Shown: piece by piece, positions 33,616-44,684 of the stretch
Position numbering within the stretch: the stretch's first letter is position 1
How the letters are laid out: each line of letters starts with the position of its first letter
Assembly (NCBI GenBank): GCA_002007295.1
Contig: LNZM01000159.1
Location: forward strand, 1-46,405
Length of the DNA stretch: 46,405 bases
Reading direction: 5' to 3'
DNA from: Candidatus Epulonipiscioides saccharophilum
GTDB lineage: Bacteria > Bacillota > Clostridia > Lachnospirales > Cellulosilyticaceae
Program-made: the position numbers and the translations under genes
Notes under the pieces: generated by a model
The model's database searches: none
Seen by the model: the letters and a program-made list of their open reading frames with translations, nothing else
Told to the model about the DNA's origin: nothing

Positions 33616-35163
33616 TTGGATAAACGATTGAGTATTTTAATTTCTATGATAATATTAACTTTAGTAGGTTGTTCGACGACCGAAGAAGATATATTAACGT
33701 TGGGTTGTAGTAATTTTTCTGATTCATTAGACCCAAGTGCTTCTCCAAATTCAGCTTGGGGAACGGCTAGATACGGAGTGGGAGAAGGTTTATTTAGATT
33801 TGATGATTCCATGAATGCACAACCACATTTATGTGATTATTATGAGGTAAATGAAGAAAAAACAATTTGGAAATTTCATATACGAGATGGTGTAAAATTT
33901 TCTAATGGAAAAGATTTAAGCGCATCTGAAGTAGTTAAAAGTCTAGAATATTTATATGAACAAGAACGAACTTTTAAAGGTACAAATAAACCAAGTCAAT
34001 ACCTAGAGTATAGTAGCATTATAGCGGATGATTTAACAAATGTAGTTACTATCACAACCAAACAGCCTTATGCCGATTTAACGAAAGTACTCGCCCATGT
34101 GAATTACATAATCTTAGATGTAGCCAGTAACCTAAATGTAGCACCGACTGGAACTGGCCCATATCGTATTACTAGAAACGAGATTGGTGTTTCTCTGTCT
34201 TTGGAAAAAAATAAGAATTATTGGGGTGGTGAAGTACCTTTTGAAAAATTAGAAGTCCTTTATATGGAGGATAGTACAATAAAAGCTATGGCCTTACAAT
34301 CTGGAGATGTCGATATTGTAGACAGCATTACAACGGCTCATGATTTAAAATTATTAAGAGATTCACCTGATTTTAATGTGGCTGAAACAGTGAGCACTAG
34401 GACAGCATTTTCTTATATAAATTATGAGGGCATTTTAAAAAATGATGTTCTAAGAGAAGCCATATTATTAGCTATAGATGATCAATCAATTGCAGAAATA
34501 ACTTTAGGCGGAGTTTATACTGCCGGATATGCAGTCCTTCCGTTAACATTAGATTACGGATATTCAGAGTTAAAAGATAAGACACCATTTAATTTGGAGT
34601 TAGCCAAACAAAAATTAGATGAAGCTGGGATAATAGATAAAAATGGCGATGGAATTAGAGAGTTGAATGGCCAAAATATAACTATAGATTATATAAGTTA
34701 TGTGATGAAAAGTTTAGACATTGTGGCCGAAGCAGTTTCTGCTAATTTAAATGATTTAGGACTAGTCGTAAATTTATCCGTGTTGGATTCTGATACACAT
34801 TGGAATATGGTTGTAAATAAGGAATTTGATTTAGCTATAAATAGTTGGTTAACAGTTCCGGTAGGTGATCCGATAGGATTTCTTAAAAATTGGTATAGTA
34901 AAAGTGATATTAATTATAGCAGTTATAAAAATGATGAATATGACATATTATATGAATCGCTTTTATCAGAAATAAAATTAGATTATCAGAAAGCCTTAAT
35001 AAAAAGAATGCAACAAATATTAATAGATGATTGTGCGGTTTTAATTAATGGATATTACGAGAGTAATTTATCCAGCACCAGTAAAATAGAAGGAGTAAAA
35101 ATGCCGATGTCTGAAAGTTTTTGGATTACCACTGATATTAAACCAGTGTTGAAGGCAGAATAG
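33616..35163 (+). CDS. Peptide/nickel-type ABC substrate-binding lipoprotein (SBP family 5), orphan
   Basis: 515 residues. Lipoprotein signal peptide MDKRLSILISMIILTLVGC with Cys19 as the lipidation site. The body is a family-5 binding protein: GEGLFRFDD, WKFHIRDGVKFSNGKDLSA, PTGTGPYRI, and a late DLAINSWLTVPVGDP segment. The start is TTG behind AAGGAGG. No permease or ATPase genes follow, so it either feeds a distant transporter or serves the adjacent chemoreceptor as a ligand-binding partner. The last codons and the terminator are repeated five-fold downstream. Confidence 0.92.
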   Translation: MDKRLSILISMIILTLVGCSTTEEDILTLGCSNFSDSLDPSASPNSAWGTARYGVGEGLFRFDDSMNAQPHLCDYYEVNEEKTIWKFHIRDGVKFSNGKDLSASEVVKSLEYLYEQERTFKGTNKPSQYLEYSSIIADDLTNVVTITTKQPYADLTKVLAHVNYIILDVASNLNVAPTGTGPYRITRNEIGVSLSLEKNKNYWGGEVPFEKLEVLYMEDSTIKAMALQSGDVDIVDSITTAHDLKLLRDSPDFNVAETVSTRTAFSYINYEGILKNDVLREAILLAIDDQSIAEITLGGVYTAGYAVLPLTLDYGYSELKDKTPFNLELAKQKLDEAGIIDKNGDGIRELNGQNITIDYISYVMKSLDIVAEAVSANLNDLGLVVNLSVLDSDTHWNMVVNKEFDLAINSWLTVPVGDPIGFLKNWYSKSDINYSSYKNDEYDILYESLLSEIKLDYQKALIKRMQQILIDDCAVLINGYYESNLSSTSKIEGVKMPMSESFWITTDIKPVLKAE

Positions 35164-35545
35164 CAAATTTGGGCGAGAGAAAATTCTCGCTTTTTTTTAG
35201 CGAAAAATTTATGTAGTCGGATATTAAATGTAGAATAGCAAACTTGGGCGAGAGAAAATTCTCGCTTTTTTTAAGCGAAAAATTTATGCAGGCAGATATT
35301 AAACCGGCGTTAAATGCAGAGTAGCAAACTTGGGCGAGAGAAAATTCTCGCTTTTTTTAAGCGAAAAATTTATGCAGGTGGATATTAAACCGGCGTTAAA
35401 TGCAGAGTAGCAAACTTGGGCGAGAGAAAATTCTTGCTTTTTTTTAAGCGAAAAATTTATGCAGGCGGATATTAAACCGGCATTAAATGCAGAGTAGCGA
35501 ACTTAGGCGAGAGAAAACTTTTACTTTTTTTATGCGAAAAATTTT
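35134..35545 (+). repeat. Tandem array of lipoprotein gene tail plus terminator, five copies
   Basis: The terminator anchor GGGCGAGAG occurs at 35171, 35246, 35332 and 35418, with a variant at 35505 (steps 75, 86, 86, 87). Copies 3-5 also repeat the codons before it: they read DIKPALNAE-stop against the true DIKPVLKAE-stop, keeping the stop codon. The final copy has lost its stem. This fills most of 35164-35626; no gene is present there. Confidence 0.93.
35173..35199 (+). terminator. Terminator of the binding-protein gene (first of a series)
   Basis: GCGAGA pairs with TCTCGC around a GAAAAT loop and is followed by eight T. Near-identical terminators follow at ~35248 and ~35334, and a weakened one at ~35420. 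Confidence 0.9.
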
Positions 35546-35626
35546 TGTAAATCTTGATTTGATTATAATCTAAATTTATTTGCCAAGAATTGGCGGGAAT
35601 ATTTTTTTAAAATTTTCAAAAAACTA

Positions 35627-35655
35627 TTGACATGAAGTTTTTATTATGTTAAAGT
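35627..35655 (+). promoter_or_regulatory. Promoter of the hrcA operon
   Basis: Perfect TTGACA (35627-35632), 17-bp spacer, TAAAGT (35650-35655), directly followed by the CIRCE operator. Confidence 0.75.
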
Positions 35656-35666
35656 ATCAAATGTGA

Positions 35667-35693
35667 TTAGCACTCGCCATTAATGAGTGCTAA
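35667..35693 (+). promoter_or_regulatory. CIRCE operator (HrcA binding site)
   Basis: Perfect TTAGCACTC-N9-GAGTGCTAA inverted repeat between the promoter and hrcA. HrcA bound here represses the operon until heat or unfolded protein titrates GroEL; this follows from the established CIRCE/HrcA system. Confidence 0.98.
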
Positions 35694-35722
35694 CAAAAAC
35701 TAAAGATGGAAGGTGGAGAAGT

Positions 35723-36739
35723 GTGAATGAAAGAAAAGTTCGTATTCTTGAAGCAATCATACAAGATTATATACAAACTGGTTCACCAGTAGGATCTAGG
35801 ACACTTTCTAAAAAATACGATCTAAAACTTAGTTCGGCTACAATAAGAAATGAAATGTCAGATCTGGAAGAACTTGGTCTTATAACACAACCACATGCTT
35901 CATCCGGACGCATTCCATCCGATAAAGGATATAGATTATACGTAGATAACCTTATGAGTAAAGAGGATTTAGGTCCTGAGCTTAATAATGTTATCGGAAA
36001 AATGTTGCACGATAAAATGAATAATATTGATTCTTTGATAGAAGAAACAGCCAAATTAGTAGCGTTAACAACTAATTATGCTACTATAGCTAGTACGTTT
36101 CCAATTAATAAGCCAATAGTAAAAAGAGTTCAGATAATGCCAGTTGAGTCAAGACATATTGTTTGCGTTGTTGTTACCGACGCTAATTTAGTTAGACATC
36201 AGTCCATAAATACTGATATAGAAGTTTCGGAATTATTAGCAATGCAGTTAACAACAATTTTAAATGATAGTATTATGGGTATGACAGCATTAGATTTAAG
36301 ACAATGCAATATTGACATGATAGAACAACCGTATAAACTCCTTGTTATAAAAATTATAAATACAATAATCCAGATTTTATCTGAAAAAAACTATAGTCAG
36401 GTATTTGCTCGAGGTACGACCAATATTTTAGATTTTCAAGAATTTAATGATATGCACAAAGCTAGAGAATTATTAGAACTATTAAATAAAAAACCATATT
36501 TAAACAGTCTATTAGCCAAGAGTTCTACTAACGCAGTCAGCATAAAGATTGGCGAAGAAAACAATAATGAGTCAATGAAAGAATGTAGCGTAATTACTAC
36601 CACTTACAAAGTAGGTGAATGTACTCTCGGTTCTATTGGAATTATTGGGCCTAAGCGGATGAATTATAGTCATGTAGTAAGTTTACTAGAGCAAATTTCA
36701 GCACAACTTACTCAGATGTTTGGAGCGGATTTTATATAA
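35723..36739 (+). CDS. hrcA: Heat-inducible transcription repressor HrcA
   Basis: 338 residues from the GTG at 35723, which has AAGGTGGAG in front and gives the family N-terminus (V)NERKVRILEAIIQDYI. The winged helix contains SRTLSKKYDLKLSSATIRNE and the LIxQPHASSGRIPSDKGYR motif; the C-terminal GAF-like region ends in LGSIGIIGPKRMNYSHVVSL. It represses its own operon through the CIRCE site 30 bp upstream. Confidence 0.96.
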   Translation: MNERKVRILEAIIQDYIQTGSPVGSRTLSKKYDLKLSSATIRNEMSDLEELGLITQPHASSGRIPSDKGYRLYVDNLMSKEDLGPELNNVIGKMLHDKMNNIDSLIEETAKLVALTTNYATIASTFPINKPIVKRVQIMPVESRHIVCVVVTDANLVRHQSINTDIEVSELLAMQLTTILNDSIMGMTALDLRQCNIDMIEQPYKLLVIKIINTIIQILSEKNYSQVFARGTTNILDFQEFNDMHKARELLELLNKKPYLNSLLAKSSTNAVSIKIGEENNNESMKECSVITTTYKVGECTLGSIGIIGPKRMNYSHVVSLLEQISAQLTQMFGADFI

Positions 36740-36764
36740 AAAAATAAGCGGAAAGGGATTTTTT

Positions 36765-37364
36765 ATGAAGAAGAAACAGCAAAAAGACATTCCTGCTCCT
36801 GAAATGGAGGAAATATTAGAAAATGTTATAGTTGAAGAGCCAGAAAAAACAGCCGAACCAACTATGGATGAAGAAGAAATATCTGAAGACCAACAAAATG
36901 AACATTCTAAAGAAAATGATCCTAAAGTAGTTAATATATCAGATAAGGCAAGTAAAGATCACAATTTAGAAAAGTTACAACGTTTAATGGCCGAGTTTGA
37001 TAATTATAGAAAAAGAACTGAAAAAGAAAAATCTATGGTCTATGATATGGCCGTTAGTTCAATTGTAACAGATTTATTAGGAATAATAGATAATTTTGAA
37101 AGAGCCTTAAAGCAGGAAACTTCAGATCAAGCTTTTTATGATGGTGTATCGATGATTTATAAGCAATTGATAGCTACACTAGATAAAATTGGCATTAAAG
37201 TAATTGAAACAGAGGGCCAAGAATTTAATCCGAAGCTTCATAATGCTATCTTTCATATAGAGGATGATAATTTACCCAAAAATTATATAGTAGAAGAATT
37301 ACAAAAAGGTTATACTTTTAAAGATAAGGTACTAAGACACAGTTTAGTGAAAGTAGCAAATTAG
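36765..37364 (+). CDS. grpE: Nucleotide exchange factor GrpE
   Basis: 199 residues from the ATG at 36765 (AAAGGGA upstream); 25 bp after hrcA. An acidic N-terminal arm (~1-60) precedes a coiled coil (LEKLQRLMAEFDNYRKRTEKE) and the beta domain ending in LQKGYTFKDKVLRHSLVKVAN. It releases ADP from DnaK. The last 25 codons are repeated downstream. Confidence 0.96.
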   Translation: MKKKQQKDIPAPEMEEILENVIVEEPEKTAEPTMDEEEISEDQQNEHSKENDPKVVNISDKASKDHNLEKLQRLMAEFDNYRKRTEKEKSMVYDMAVSSIVTDLLGIIDNFERALKQETSDQAFYDGVSMIYKQLIATLDKIGIKVIETEGQEFNPKLHNAIFHIEDDNLPKNYIVEELQKGYTFKDKVLRHSLVKVAN

Positions 37365-37479
37365 TAAAAATAAGTGTTCATTATATAATAGTAGCAGAAT
37401 TGCAAAAAGGTTATACTTTCAAAGATAAGGTGTTAAGACACAGTTTAGTGAAGGTAGCAAATTAGTAAAAATAAATAAT
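37290..37479 (+). repeat. 101-bp echo of the grpE 3' end
   Basis: The gene end from 37290 recurs from 37391 (offset 101). The copy translates VAELQKGYTFKDKVLRHSLV and on to KVAN-stop, identical to GrpE except E to A. Six base changes are visible within the codons and five are synonymous. The copy has no start codon in frame. The rest of the gap to dnaK (to 37577) is AT-rich with no gene. Confidence 0.92.
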
Positions 37480-37556
37480 GTTTAGATACAAAGTATAGTA
37501 TAAGTAAAAATTGGAAATAATCGTAAATAGGATATATGGATAACTTATAAATATAA

Positions 37557-39425
<1,869 letters not shown>

Positions 39426-39440
39426 CAGTATATTTTATTA

Positions 39441-39635
39441 AGTCAAAGAGTGGACTGTCCTCTTTGACTTTTAATGCGTTATAGATAATATAAAAAAGAA
39501 TAGACTGTCTTCTTTGATTTTTAATGTGTTATAGGTAATAGGAAAAGAGTAGATTGTTCTCTTTGGTTTTTGATTATAGGTAATAGAAAAAGAGTAGACT
39601 GTCCTCTTTGGTTTTAATGCATTATAGAAATAAAA
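39441..39635 (+). repeat. Four tandem terminator hairpins between dnaK and dnaJ
   Basis: The loop sequence TAGACTGTC (or variant) begins at about 39451, 39501, 39550 and 39595 (steps 50, 49, 45). Copy 1 has a perfect 9-bp stem, GTCAAAGAG/CTCTTTGAC, then ACTTTTAATG; later copies keep the core AAAGAG/CTCTTT with mismatches. All lie after the dnaK stop, so dnaJ transcripts from the hrcA promoter must pass four terminators. Confidence 0.88.
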
Positions 39636-39660
39636 AAATTAATTTTGGTGGTGGCAAAAC

Positions 39661-40857
39661 ATGGCAACAAAGAAAGATTATTATGATGTGCTTGGGGTAA
39701 ACAAATCTTCAAGTGAATCGGAAATAAAAAAGGCTTATAGAAAAGTAGCAAAGAAGTATCATCCTGATACAAATCCGAACAATGCAGATGCAGAAGCGAA
39801 GTTTAAAGAGGCTTCAGAAGCCTATGAAGTGTTAAGTGATTCAGATAAGAAAGCAGCATACGATAGATTCGGCCATAGTGCGTTTGAGCAAGGAGCCGGA
39901 GGAGCCGGAGGAGCCGGTGGTAGTGGAGGATTCGGTGGGTTCGGAGGATTTGGCGGGTTCGATGGGTTTAGTAGCAGTGGCGGATTCGATTTTGAAGATA
40001 TATTTGGTGACTTATTTGGTGGCGGAAGTAGCCGAAGAAGTTCTAGAAGAGGTCCAAGGCCGGGAGCGGATATAGAGCAGAGTTTAAAGATCAGCTTTTC
40101 AGAGGCCGCTTTTGGTATATCTAAAGAAATCTCTATCCAAACTTATGAAACATGCCCGACCTGTCATGGAAATAAAGCAAAGCCAGGAACGAATCCAGAA
40201 ACATGTCCTAAGTGTAACGGAACAGGTCAAATTAAAACAATGCAAAGAACAATACTCGGAAACATGCAGACAACAACAACGTGTGATATGTGTAAGGGTG
40301 AAGGAAAAATAATAAAAGAAAAATGTCCAACATGCCGTGGTACAGGTAAAGTTAAAACGACTCAAAAAGTAACAGTAGATATACCAGCCGGTATTGATAA
40401 TGGCCAAACATTAAGGGTTAGTGGAAAAGGCGAAGCTGGAGATGCTGGAGCACCACATGGGGATTTACTTATTACGATATATGTTCAACCGCATGAAATA
40501 TTTAAAAGAGACGGAACCAGCGTAAATATGAGAATGCCGATTAGCTTCAAACAAGCAGCTTTAGGCGCAGAAGTTTCGGTACCAACTTTAGACGGAAACG
40601 TAAAGTTAGAATTAAAAGAAGGAACTCAAACCGGTTCTAAATTTAGACTTCAGGGCAAGGGTATTCCAAATCTTAGAAATCCTAAAATAAGAGGAGACCA
40701 GTATGTAGAAGTGTACGTGGAGGTACCAAGAAACCTTTCTCCTGCTCAAAAAGAATTGTTAGAAAAATTTGATTCTAATACAAAAGATAGTCATCAACCA
40801 GAGCAAACAAAATTTAAACAAAGATTAGAAAAGCTTGAGAAGTTATTTAAAAAATGA
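39661..40857 (+). CDS. dnaJ: Co-chaperone DnaJ (Hsp40)
   Basis: 398 residues. J domain with HPD ([11 protein letters not shown]), a Gly/Phe region (~75-115, with [12 protein letters not shown]), four CxxCxGxG zinc motifs (CPTCHGNK variant, [24 protein letters not shown]), and the C-terminal substrate domain. The first zinc motif reads CPTCHGNK, an N in place of the usual second G. The ribosome binding site (GGTGGTGG) is unusual and weak. It lies behind four tandem hairpins. Confidence 0.97.
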   Translation: MATKKDYYDVLGVNKSSSESEIKKAYRKVAKKYHPDTNPNNADAEAKFKEASEAYEVLSDSDKKAAYDRFGHSAFEQGAGGAGGAGGSGGFGGFGGFGGFDGFSSSGGFDFEDIFGDLFGGGSSRRSSRRGPRPGADIEQSLKISFSEAAFGISKEISIQTYETCPTCHGNKAKPGTNPETCPKCNGTGQIKTMQRTILGNMQTTTTCDMCKGEGKIIKEKCPTCRGTGKVKTTQKVTVDIPAGIDNGQTLRVSGKGEAGDAGAPHGDLLITIYVQPHEIFKRDGTSVNMRMPISFKQAALGAEVSVPTLDGNVKLELKEGTQTGSKFRLQGKGIPNLRNPKIRGDQYVEVYVEVPRNLSPAQKELLEKFDSNTKDSHQPEQTKFKQRLEKLEKLFKK

Positions 40858-40888
40858 ATAAAACTGGATTTCTAAGAAGAAAATCTAT

Positions 40889-40918
40889 CCCCTGCTAGTA
40901 CCATAGTAGGGGTTTTTA
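40889..40918 (+). terminator. Terminator after dnaJ
   Basis: CCCCTGCTA (40889-40897) pairs with TAGTAGGGG (40904-40912, one wobble), followed by five T. Confidence 0.88.
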
Positions 40919-40952
40919 TGAATTACGAAGTATGAATAGGAGTATGTTTTTA

Positions 40953-41882
40953 ATGGATTATATAGAATTTAAAATCGAAACCACTACAGAAGCTGTAGAA
41001 GCTATTAGCTATTTTTTATCTGATGATTTGGAGGCCGGGGTGGAAATTTGCGACCCAAAAGATGCTTTGAATCAAGATAAAACTCAAACCTGGTATGACT
41101 TCATAGATCAAAGTTTATTAGACCAAGATATGGATACCGTTTATGTAAAGGCTTATTTTAACAAGGGAATCGATATAACTGAACATAAAAAAATTATCGA
41201 AAATAAATTACAACATATAAGTGAATTTCTAAATGTCGGTTCAGCCAAAGTTACGGTTACAGAAATACCTGAAGAAAAATGGGCTAATGAATGGAAAAAA
41301 TATTATAAAGTCTTTAATATTACAAACAACGTCATAATAAAGCCGTCTTGGATAGATCATGAAAAAGAAGAGAATATGATTACTATAGAAATGGATCCCG
41401 GCATGGCTTTTGGATCCGGAACGCACGAGACAACATCTATGTGTGCAATATTGTTAGAACAGTATATTAAATTCGGGGACCATGTCTTAGATGTCGGTAC
41501 GGGTAGCGGCATTTTGGCCATTATAGCTGCAAAAATGGGTGGCGATGTTTTAGCTATAGACATCGATCCGATGGCCATCAAAGTAGCAAAAGAAAATGTA
41601 GAAAATAATAAAGTAGACGTGATATTAAAAGAAGGCAATTTACTTGAAGTCGTAGAATCCAAGGCCGATATAGTCGTTTCTAATATAATCGCAGATATAA
41701 TAATTTCCTTGGCTGACCAAGTTAAACGTATGATTAAATTCGATGGTGTGTGGATAGCATCCGGAATTATAGACACTCGAAAAGACGAAGTCGTAGACGC
41801 AATAATAAAAAATGGCTGGGAAATAATTGATATTGTAGCCAAAAATGAGTGGATAGCTTTGGCAATGAGAGCAGGCCAATAA
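40953..41882 (+). CDS. prmA: Ribosomal protein L11 methyltransferase
   Basis: 309 residues from the ATG at 40953, about ten bases after AGGAG. N-terminal L11-binding domain, then a SAM methyltransferase fold: PGMAFGSGTHETTSMC, motif I LDVGTGSGILAI and the VVSNIIADI motif (family NIxA). The stop overlaps the start of rsmE (TAATG). The order dnaJ-prmA-rsmE is standard in Firmicutes. Confidence 0.95.
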   Translation: MDYIEFKIETTTEAVEAISYFLSDDLEAGVEICDPKDALNQDKTQTWYDFIDQSLLDQDMDTVYVKAYFNKGIDITEHKKIIENKLQHISEFLNVGSAKVTVTEIPEEKWANEWKKYYKVFNITNNVIIKPSWIDHEKEENMITIEMDPGMAFGSGTHETTSMCAILLEQYIKFGDHVLDVGTGSGILAIIAAKMGGDVLAIDIDPMAIKVAKENVENNKVDVILKEGNLLEVVESKADIVVSNIIADIIISLADQVKRMIKFDGVWIASGIIDTRKDEVVDAIIKNGWEIIDIVAKNEWIALAMRAGQ

Positions 41883-42622
41883 TGCCGAAATATTTTGTTG
41901 ATAAATCAAATATAAAAGATGGGTGTATCATTATAAATAACGACGAAAACGTTCATCATATAAAAAATGTGATGAGAGCTAAGATCGGAATGGAAATATA
42001 TATAGGTGATAAGGAGAACAATAATTATAAATGTAGCATATCCGAGATAGATAAAGAAAGCTTAACACTAAAAATAATTGAGAATATAGAAATAGACGTA
42101 GAACCAGCCATAGATGTGGTATTATTCGCATCGATAATAAAAGGCGAAAAAATGGAATGGGTTATACAGAAAGCTGTTGAGCTAGGTGTAGCAAAAATTA
42201 TACCGATGATAACAAAACACTGTGTAGTAAAAATAGAGTCCGAAAAGAAAGCTTATGCAAAAGTAGAAAGATGGAACAAAATAGCTGAGTCGGCAGCGAA
42301 GCAATCCGGACGAGGAATAACAGTAGAAATTGCAAATCCGATAAAGCTAAATGAAGCATTAAAGTTGGCGAAGGATAACTTGGATGCAAACGTAATACCA
42401 TACGAAAAAGAGAATGCACAAACATACAAATCTTTTTTATGCAATACTAAAATGAAAAGCTTAGGCATTTTTATAGGACCCGAAGGTGGTTTTGCTACCG
42501 AAGAAATTGAATTAGCAGAACAATTTGGAGTTATACCAGTAACTTTGGGTAAGATAATTTTAAGGAGCGAGACAGCCAGTATAGCTTCGGTAGCTATTGC
42601 GATATATGAGACGAATAATTAA
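41882..42622 (+). CDS. rsmE: 16S rRNA (uracil1498-N3)-methyltransferase
   Basis: 246 residues beginning MPKYFVDKSN at the ATG fused to the prmA stop. N-terminal PUA-like domain, then a SPOUT methyltransferase with HCVVKIESEKK, AAKQSGRG, IGPEGGFATEEI and the C-terminal knot LGKIILRSETASI. Methylates U1498 of 16S rRNA. Confidence 0.95.
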   Translation: MPKYFVDKSNIKDGCIIINNDENVHHIKNVMRAKIGMEIYIGDKENNNYKCSISEIDKESLTLKIIENIEIDVEPAIDVVLFASIIKGEKMEWVIQKAVELGVAKIIPMITKHCVVKIESEKKAYAKVERWNKIAESAAKQSGRGITVEIANPIKLNEALKLAKDNLDANVIPYEKENAQTYKSFLCNTKMKSLGIFIGPEGGFATEEIELAEQFGVIPVTLGKIILRSETASIASVAIAIYETNN

Positions 42623-42636
42623 AATTAGGGGCTGTC

Positions 42637-42790
42637 GCATTAACAATTCCAAATATTAAATTCTGTATAACAGAAAGACGATGAAAACTTGCAAAATTTA
42701 CAATTTACTTGAAAGCAACAAAATCTTGCATGCACGCTTTCTCCCTCCGTCACTTCGTGACACCTCCCTTTCGTGCGACAGCCCCTTTTT
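42637..42790. repeat. ~150-bp element with terminal inverted repeats
   Basis: The ends GGGGCTGTCGCA and TGCGACAGCCCC are perfect 12-bp inverted repeats; inside is a GC-richer segment CTCCCTCCGTCACTTCGTGA followed by CACCTCCCTTTCG. The right end runs into six T, so it can also act as a terminator for rsmE. It is a MITE-like or REP-like intergenic element; related sequence recurs at about 44690. Confidence 0.8.
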
Positions 42791-42892
42791 TATATCTTGA
42801 ATTTTATCAATATAAAAGAAATTGGTGCTAATTTCACACAAAGATTAATATACTTTTTATACAAGTATATATAAATAAAGGAGGAAAAAGAT

Positions 42893-44602
42893 TTGTGGAC
42901 TTTAGTATCGTTTGTATTTTTTACGGCTTTGGTAGCAATCATATCATGGTATATGACGAAGAGCGAAGATTTATCGACTAATAAAGGATATTTTTTAGCG
43001 GGGAGAAGTTTAACCGGAGTAGTAATTGCTGGCTCATTAATTTTGACGAATTTATCGGCGGAACAATTGGTCGGACTAAATGGCAATGGATTCAGTAGTG
43101 GACTAAACGCTATGTCTTGGGAAGCTACATCTGGGATTACGCTAGTATTTATGGCATTAATCTTTTTACCGAGATATCTTAAAGGTGGTTTCACAACCAT
43201 ACCGGAATTTTTAGAAGTGAGGTTTGATAAAGGTACAAGAAATTTGGTAACTGCATTATTTTTAATGAGCTTAGCCTTAGTGACGTTGCCTATAGTATTG
43301 TACGCAGGTGGTATAGCGTTAAATTCATTGTTTAACGTAAGTGAATTATTATCCATTTCGGATAGCCAAGCTTTGTTTTTAGTTATCGCCGCCACAGGAA
43401 TTATCGGTGGAATATATGCTATATTTGGTGGATTAAAAGCTGTGGCAGTATCTGATACGATCAATGGAATCGGCCTATTAATAGGCGGATGCATGATACC
43501 ATTTTTAGGATTACATGTACTCGGCGATGGAAGCATAATAGAAGGTTTTGATAAATTAGTAATCAATTCAGCAGACCGAATGAACGTGATGGAAGGCGTA
43601 GGAAATAATATTCCATTTAGCACAATATTTACGGGCATGTTGTTAGTAAATACATTTTATTGGTGTACGAATCAGCAAATAGTACAAAGAGCTTTTGGTG
43701 CTAAGAATTTAAAAGAGGGTCAAAAAGGCGTTCTGTATGCTGGATTTATTAAAATGGCCGTACCGTTTATATTAGTAATACCCGGAATTATAGCATACGA
43801 ATTATATGCGGATCAAATTTCACATCAAGATTCAGCGTATTCTATATTGGTGGCCAACGTATTGCCGGGTCCGTTAGTTGGATTTTTTGGTGCAGTTCTT
43901 TTTGGAGCGGTTCTAAGTTCGTTTAACTCCGCACTAAATTCGGCATCCACAATGTTTTGCTTAAATTGGTATAAACCCGTAGTGAAAAAAGATATAAGCG
44001 ACAAAGAATTAGTAAGAGTCGGCAAAATTTTTGGTGTAGCTATAGGTATTTTTTCAATAATAGTAGCGCCGATGATAGCAAACGCTCCGGACGGATTGTA
44101 TTCTTTCATGAAAAGTATAATGGGCTTCTTCAATATTCCAACTTTGACAGTAGTTTTAATGGGCTTTGTTACAAAACGAGTTCCGGCCATTGGAGCTAAG
44201 ATAGCAATCTACTTTTTTATAATTGCTTATGCGATTCATACGTTCGTATATCCATTTCCAATCCATTACCTACATATTTATGGAATCCTATTTGTATTGT
44301 GTATAATCATCATGTTAATTTCGGGTAAAATAGCTCCAAGAAAAGAAGCTTATGTAGAAAAATCAACCGGCGAAGTGGATTTAGAATCTTGGAAATATGC
44401 TAAGCCAATCTCTGGGATTATTGCAACAACTTTGGTTTATATGTATGTAGTATTTTCTCCACTCGGCATAATATATCAGGGTGAAAATTATGGCCTTAGA
44501 TTGCTAGTTATAACCGGAATTTATATTGTAGTTACAATTATAACTTATTTTGTAATCCTGAAAAAATTCAATAAATCATTTCTAGAAGAGCAAGCAAAAT
44601 AG
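42893..44602 (+). CDS. Sodium/solute symporter (SSS family)
   Basis: 569 residues with about 13-14 membrane helices. SSS features: N-terminal GYFLAGRSLTGVVIAGSLIL, TNLSAEQLVGLNGNGF, GGIYAIFGGLKAVAVSDTIN, and FGAVLFGAVLSSFNSALNSA with the Ser/Asn residues used for sodium binding in vSGLT-type members. A sugar or similar organic solute is likely but not determined. The start is TTG (TTG TGG) with AAAGGAGG eight bases upstream. Monocistronic, with its own terminator. Confidence 0.92.
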   Translation: MWTLVSFVFFTALVAIISWYMTKSEDLSTNKGYFLAGRSLTGVVIAGSLILTNLSAEQLVGLNGNGFSSGLNAMSWEATSGITLVFMALIFLPRYLKGGFTTIPEFLEVRFDKGTRNLVTALFLMSLALVTLPIVLYAGGIALNSLFNVSELLSISDSQALFLVIAATGIIGGIYAIFGGLKAVAVSDTINGIGLLIGGCMIPFLGLHVLGDGSIIEGFDKLVINSADRMNVMEGVGNNIPFSTIFTGMLLVNTFYWCTNQQIVQRAFGAKNLKEGQKGVLYAGFIKMAVPFILVIPGIIAYELYADQISHQDSAYSILVANVLPGPLVGFFGAVLFGAVLSSFNSALNSASTMFCLNWYKPVVKKDISDKELVRVGKIFGVAIGIFSIIVAPMIANAPDGLYSFMKSIMGFFNIPTLTVVLMGFVTKRVPAIGAKIAIYFFIIAYAIHTFVYPFPIHYLHIYGILFVLCIIIMLISGKIAPRKEAYVEKSTGEVDLESWKYAKPISGIIATTLVYMYVVFSPLGIIYQGENYGLRLLVITGIYIVVTIITYFVILKKFNKSFLEEQAK

Positions 44603-44625
44603 TAACAATTTGTGTTAGCAATAAA

Positions 44626-44664
44626 AAGTCAGCATTCGGCAAAATGGATGCTGGCTTTATTTTT
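44626..44664 (+). terminator. Terminator of the symporter gene
   Basis: AAGTCAGCAT (44626-44635) pairs with ATGCTGGCTT (44648-44657, one wobble), followed by TATTTTT. Confidence 0.88.
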
Positions 44665-44684
44665 CTCCACCGAGCAATCACCTA

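Noticed and set aside
42637-42790. Insertion sequence
   Set aside because: Terminal inverted repeats are present, but the element is only ~150 bp and encodes no transposase, so only a MITE-like or REP-like label is supportable.
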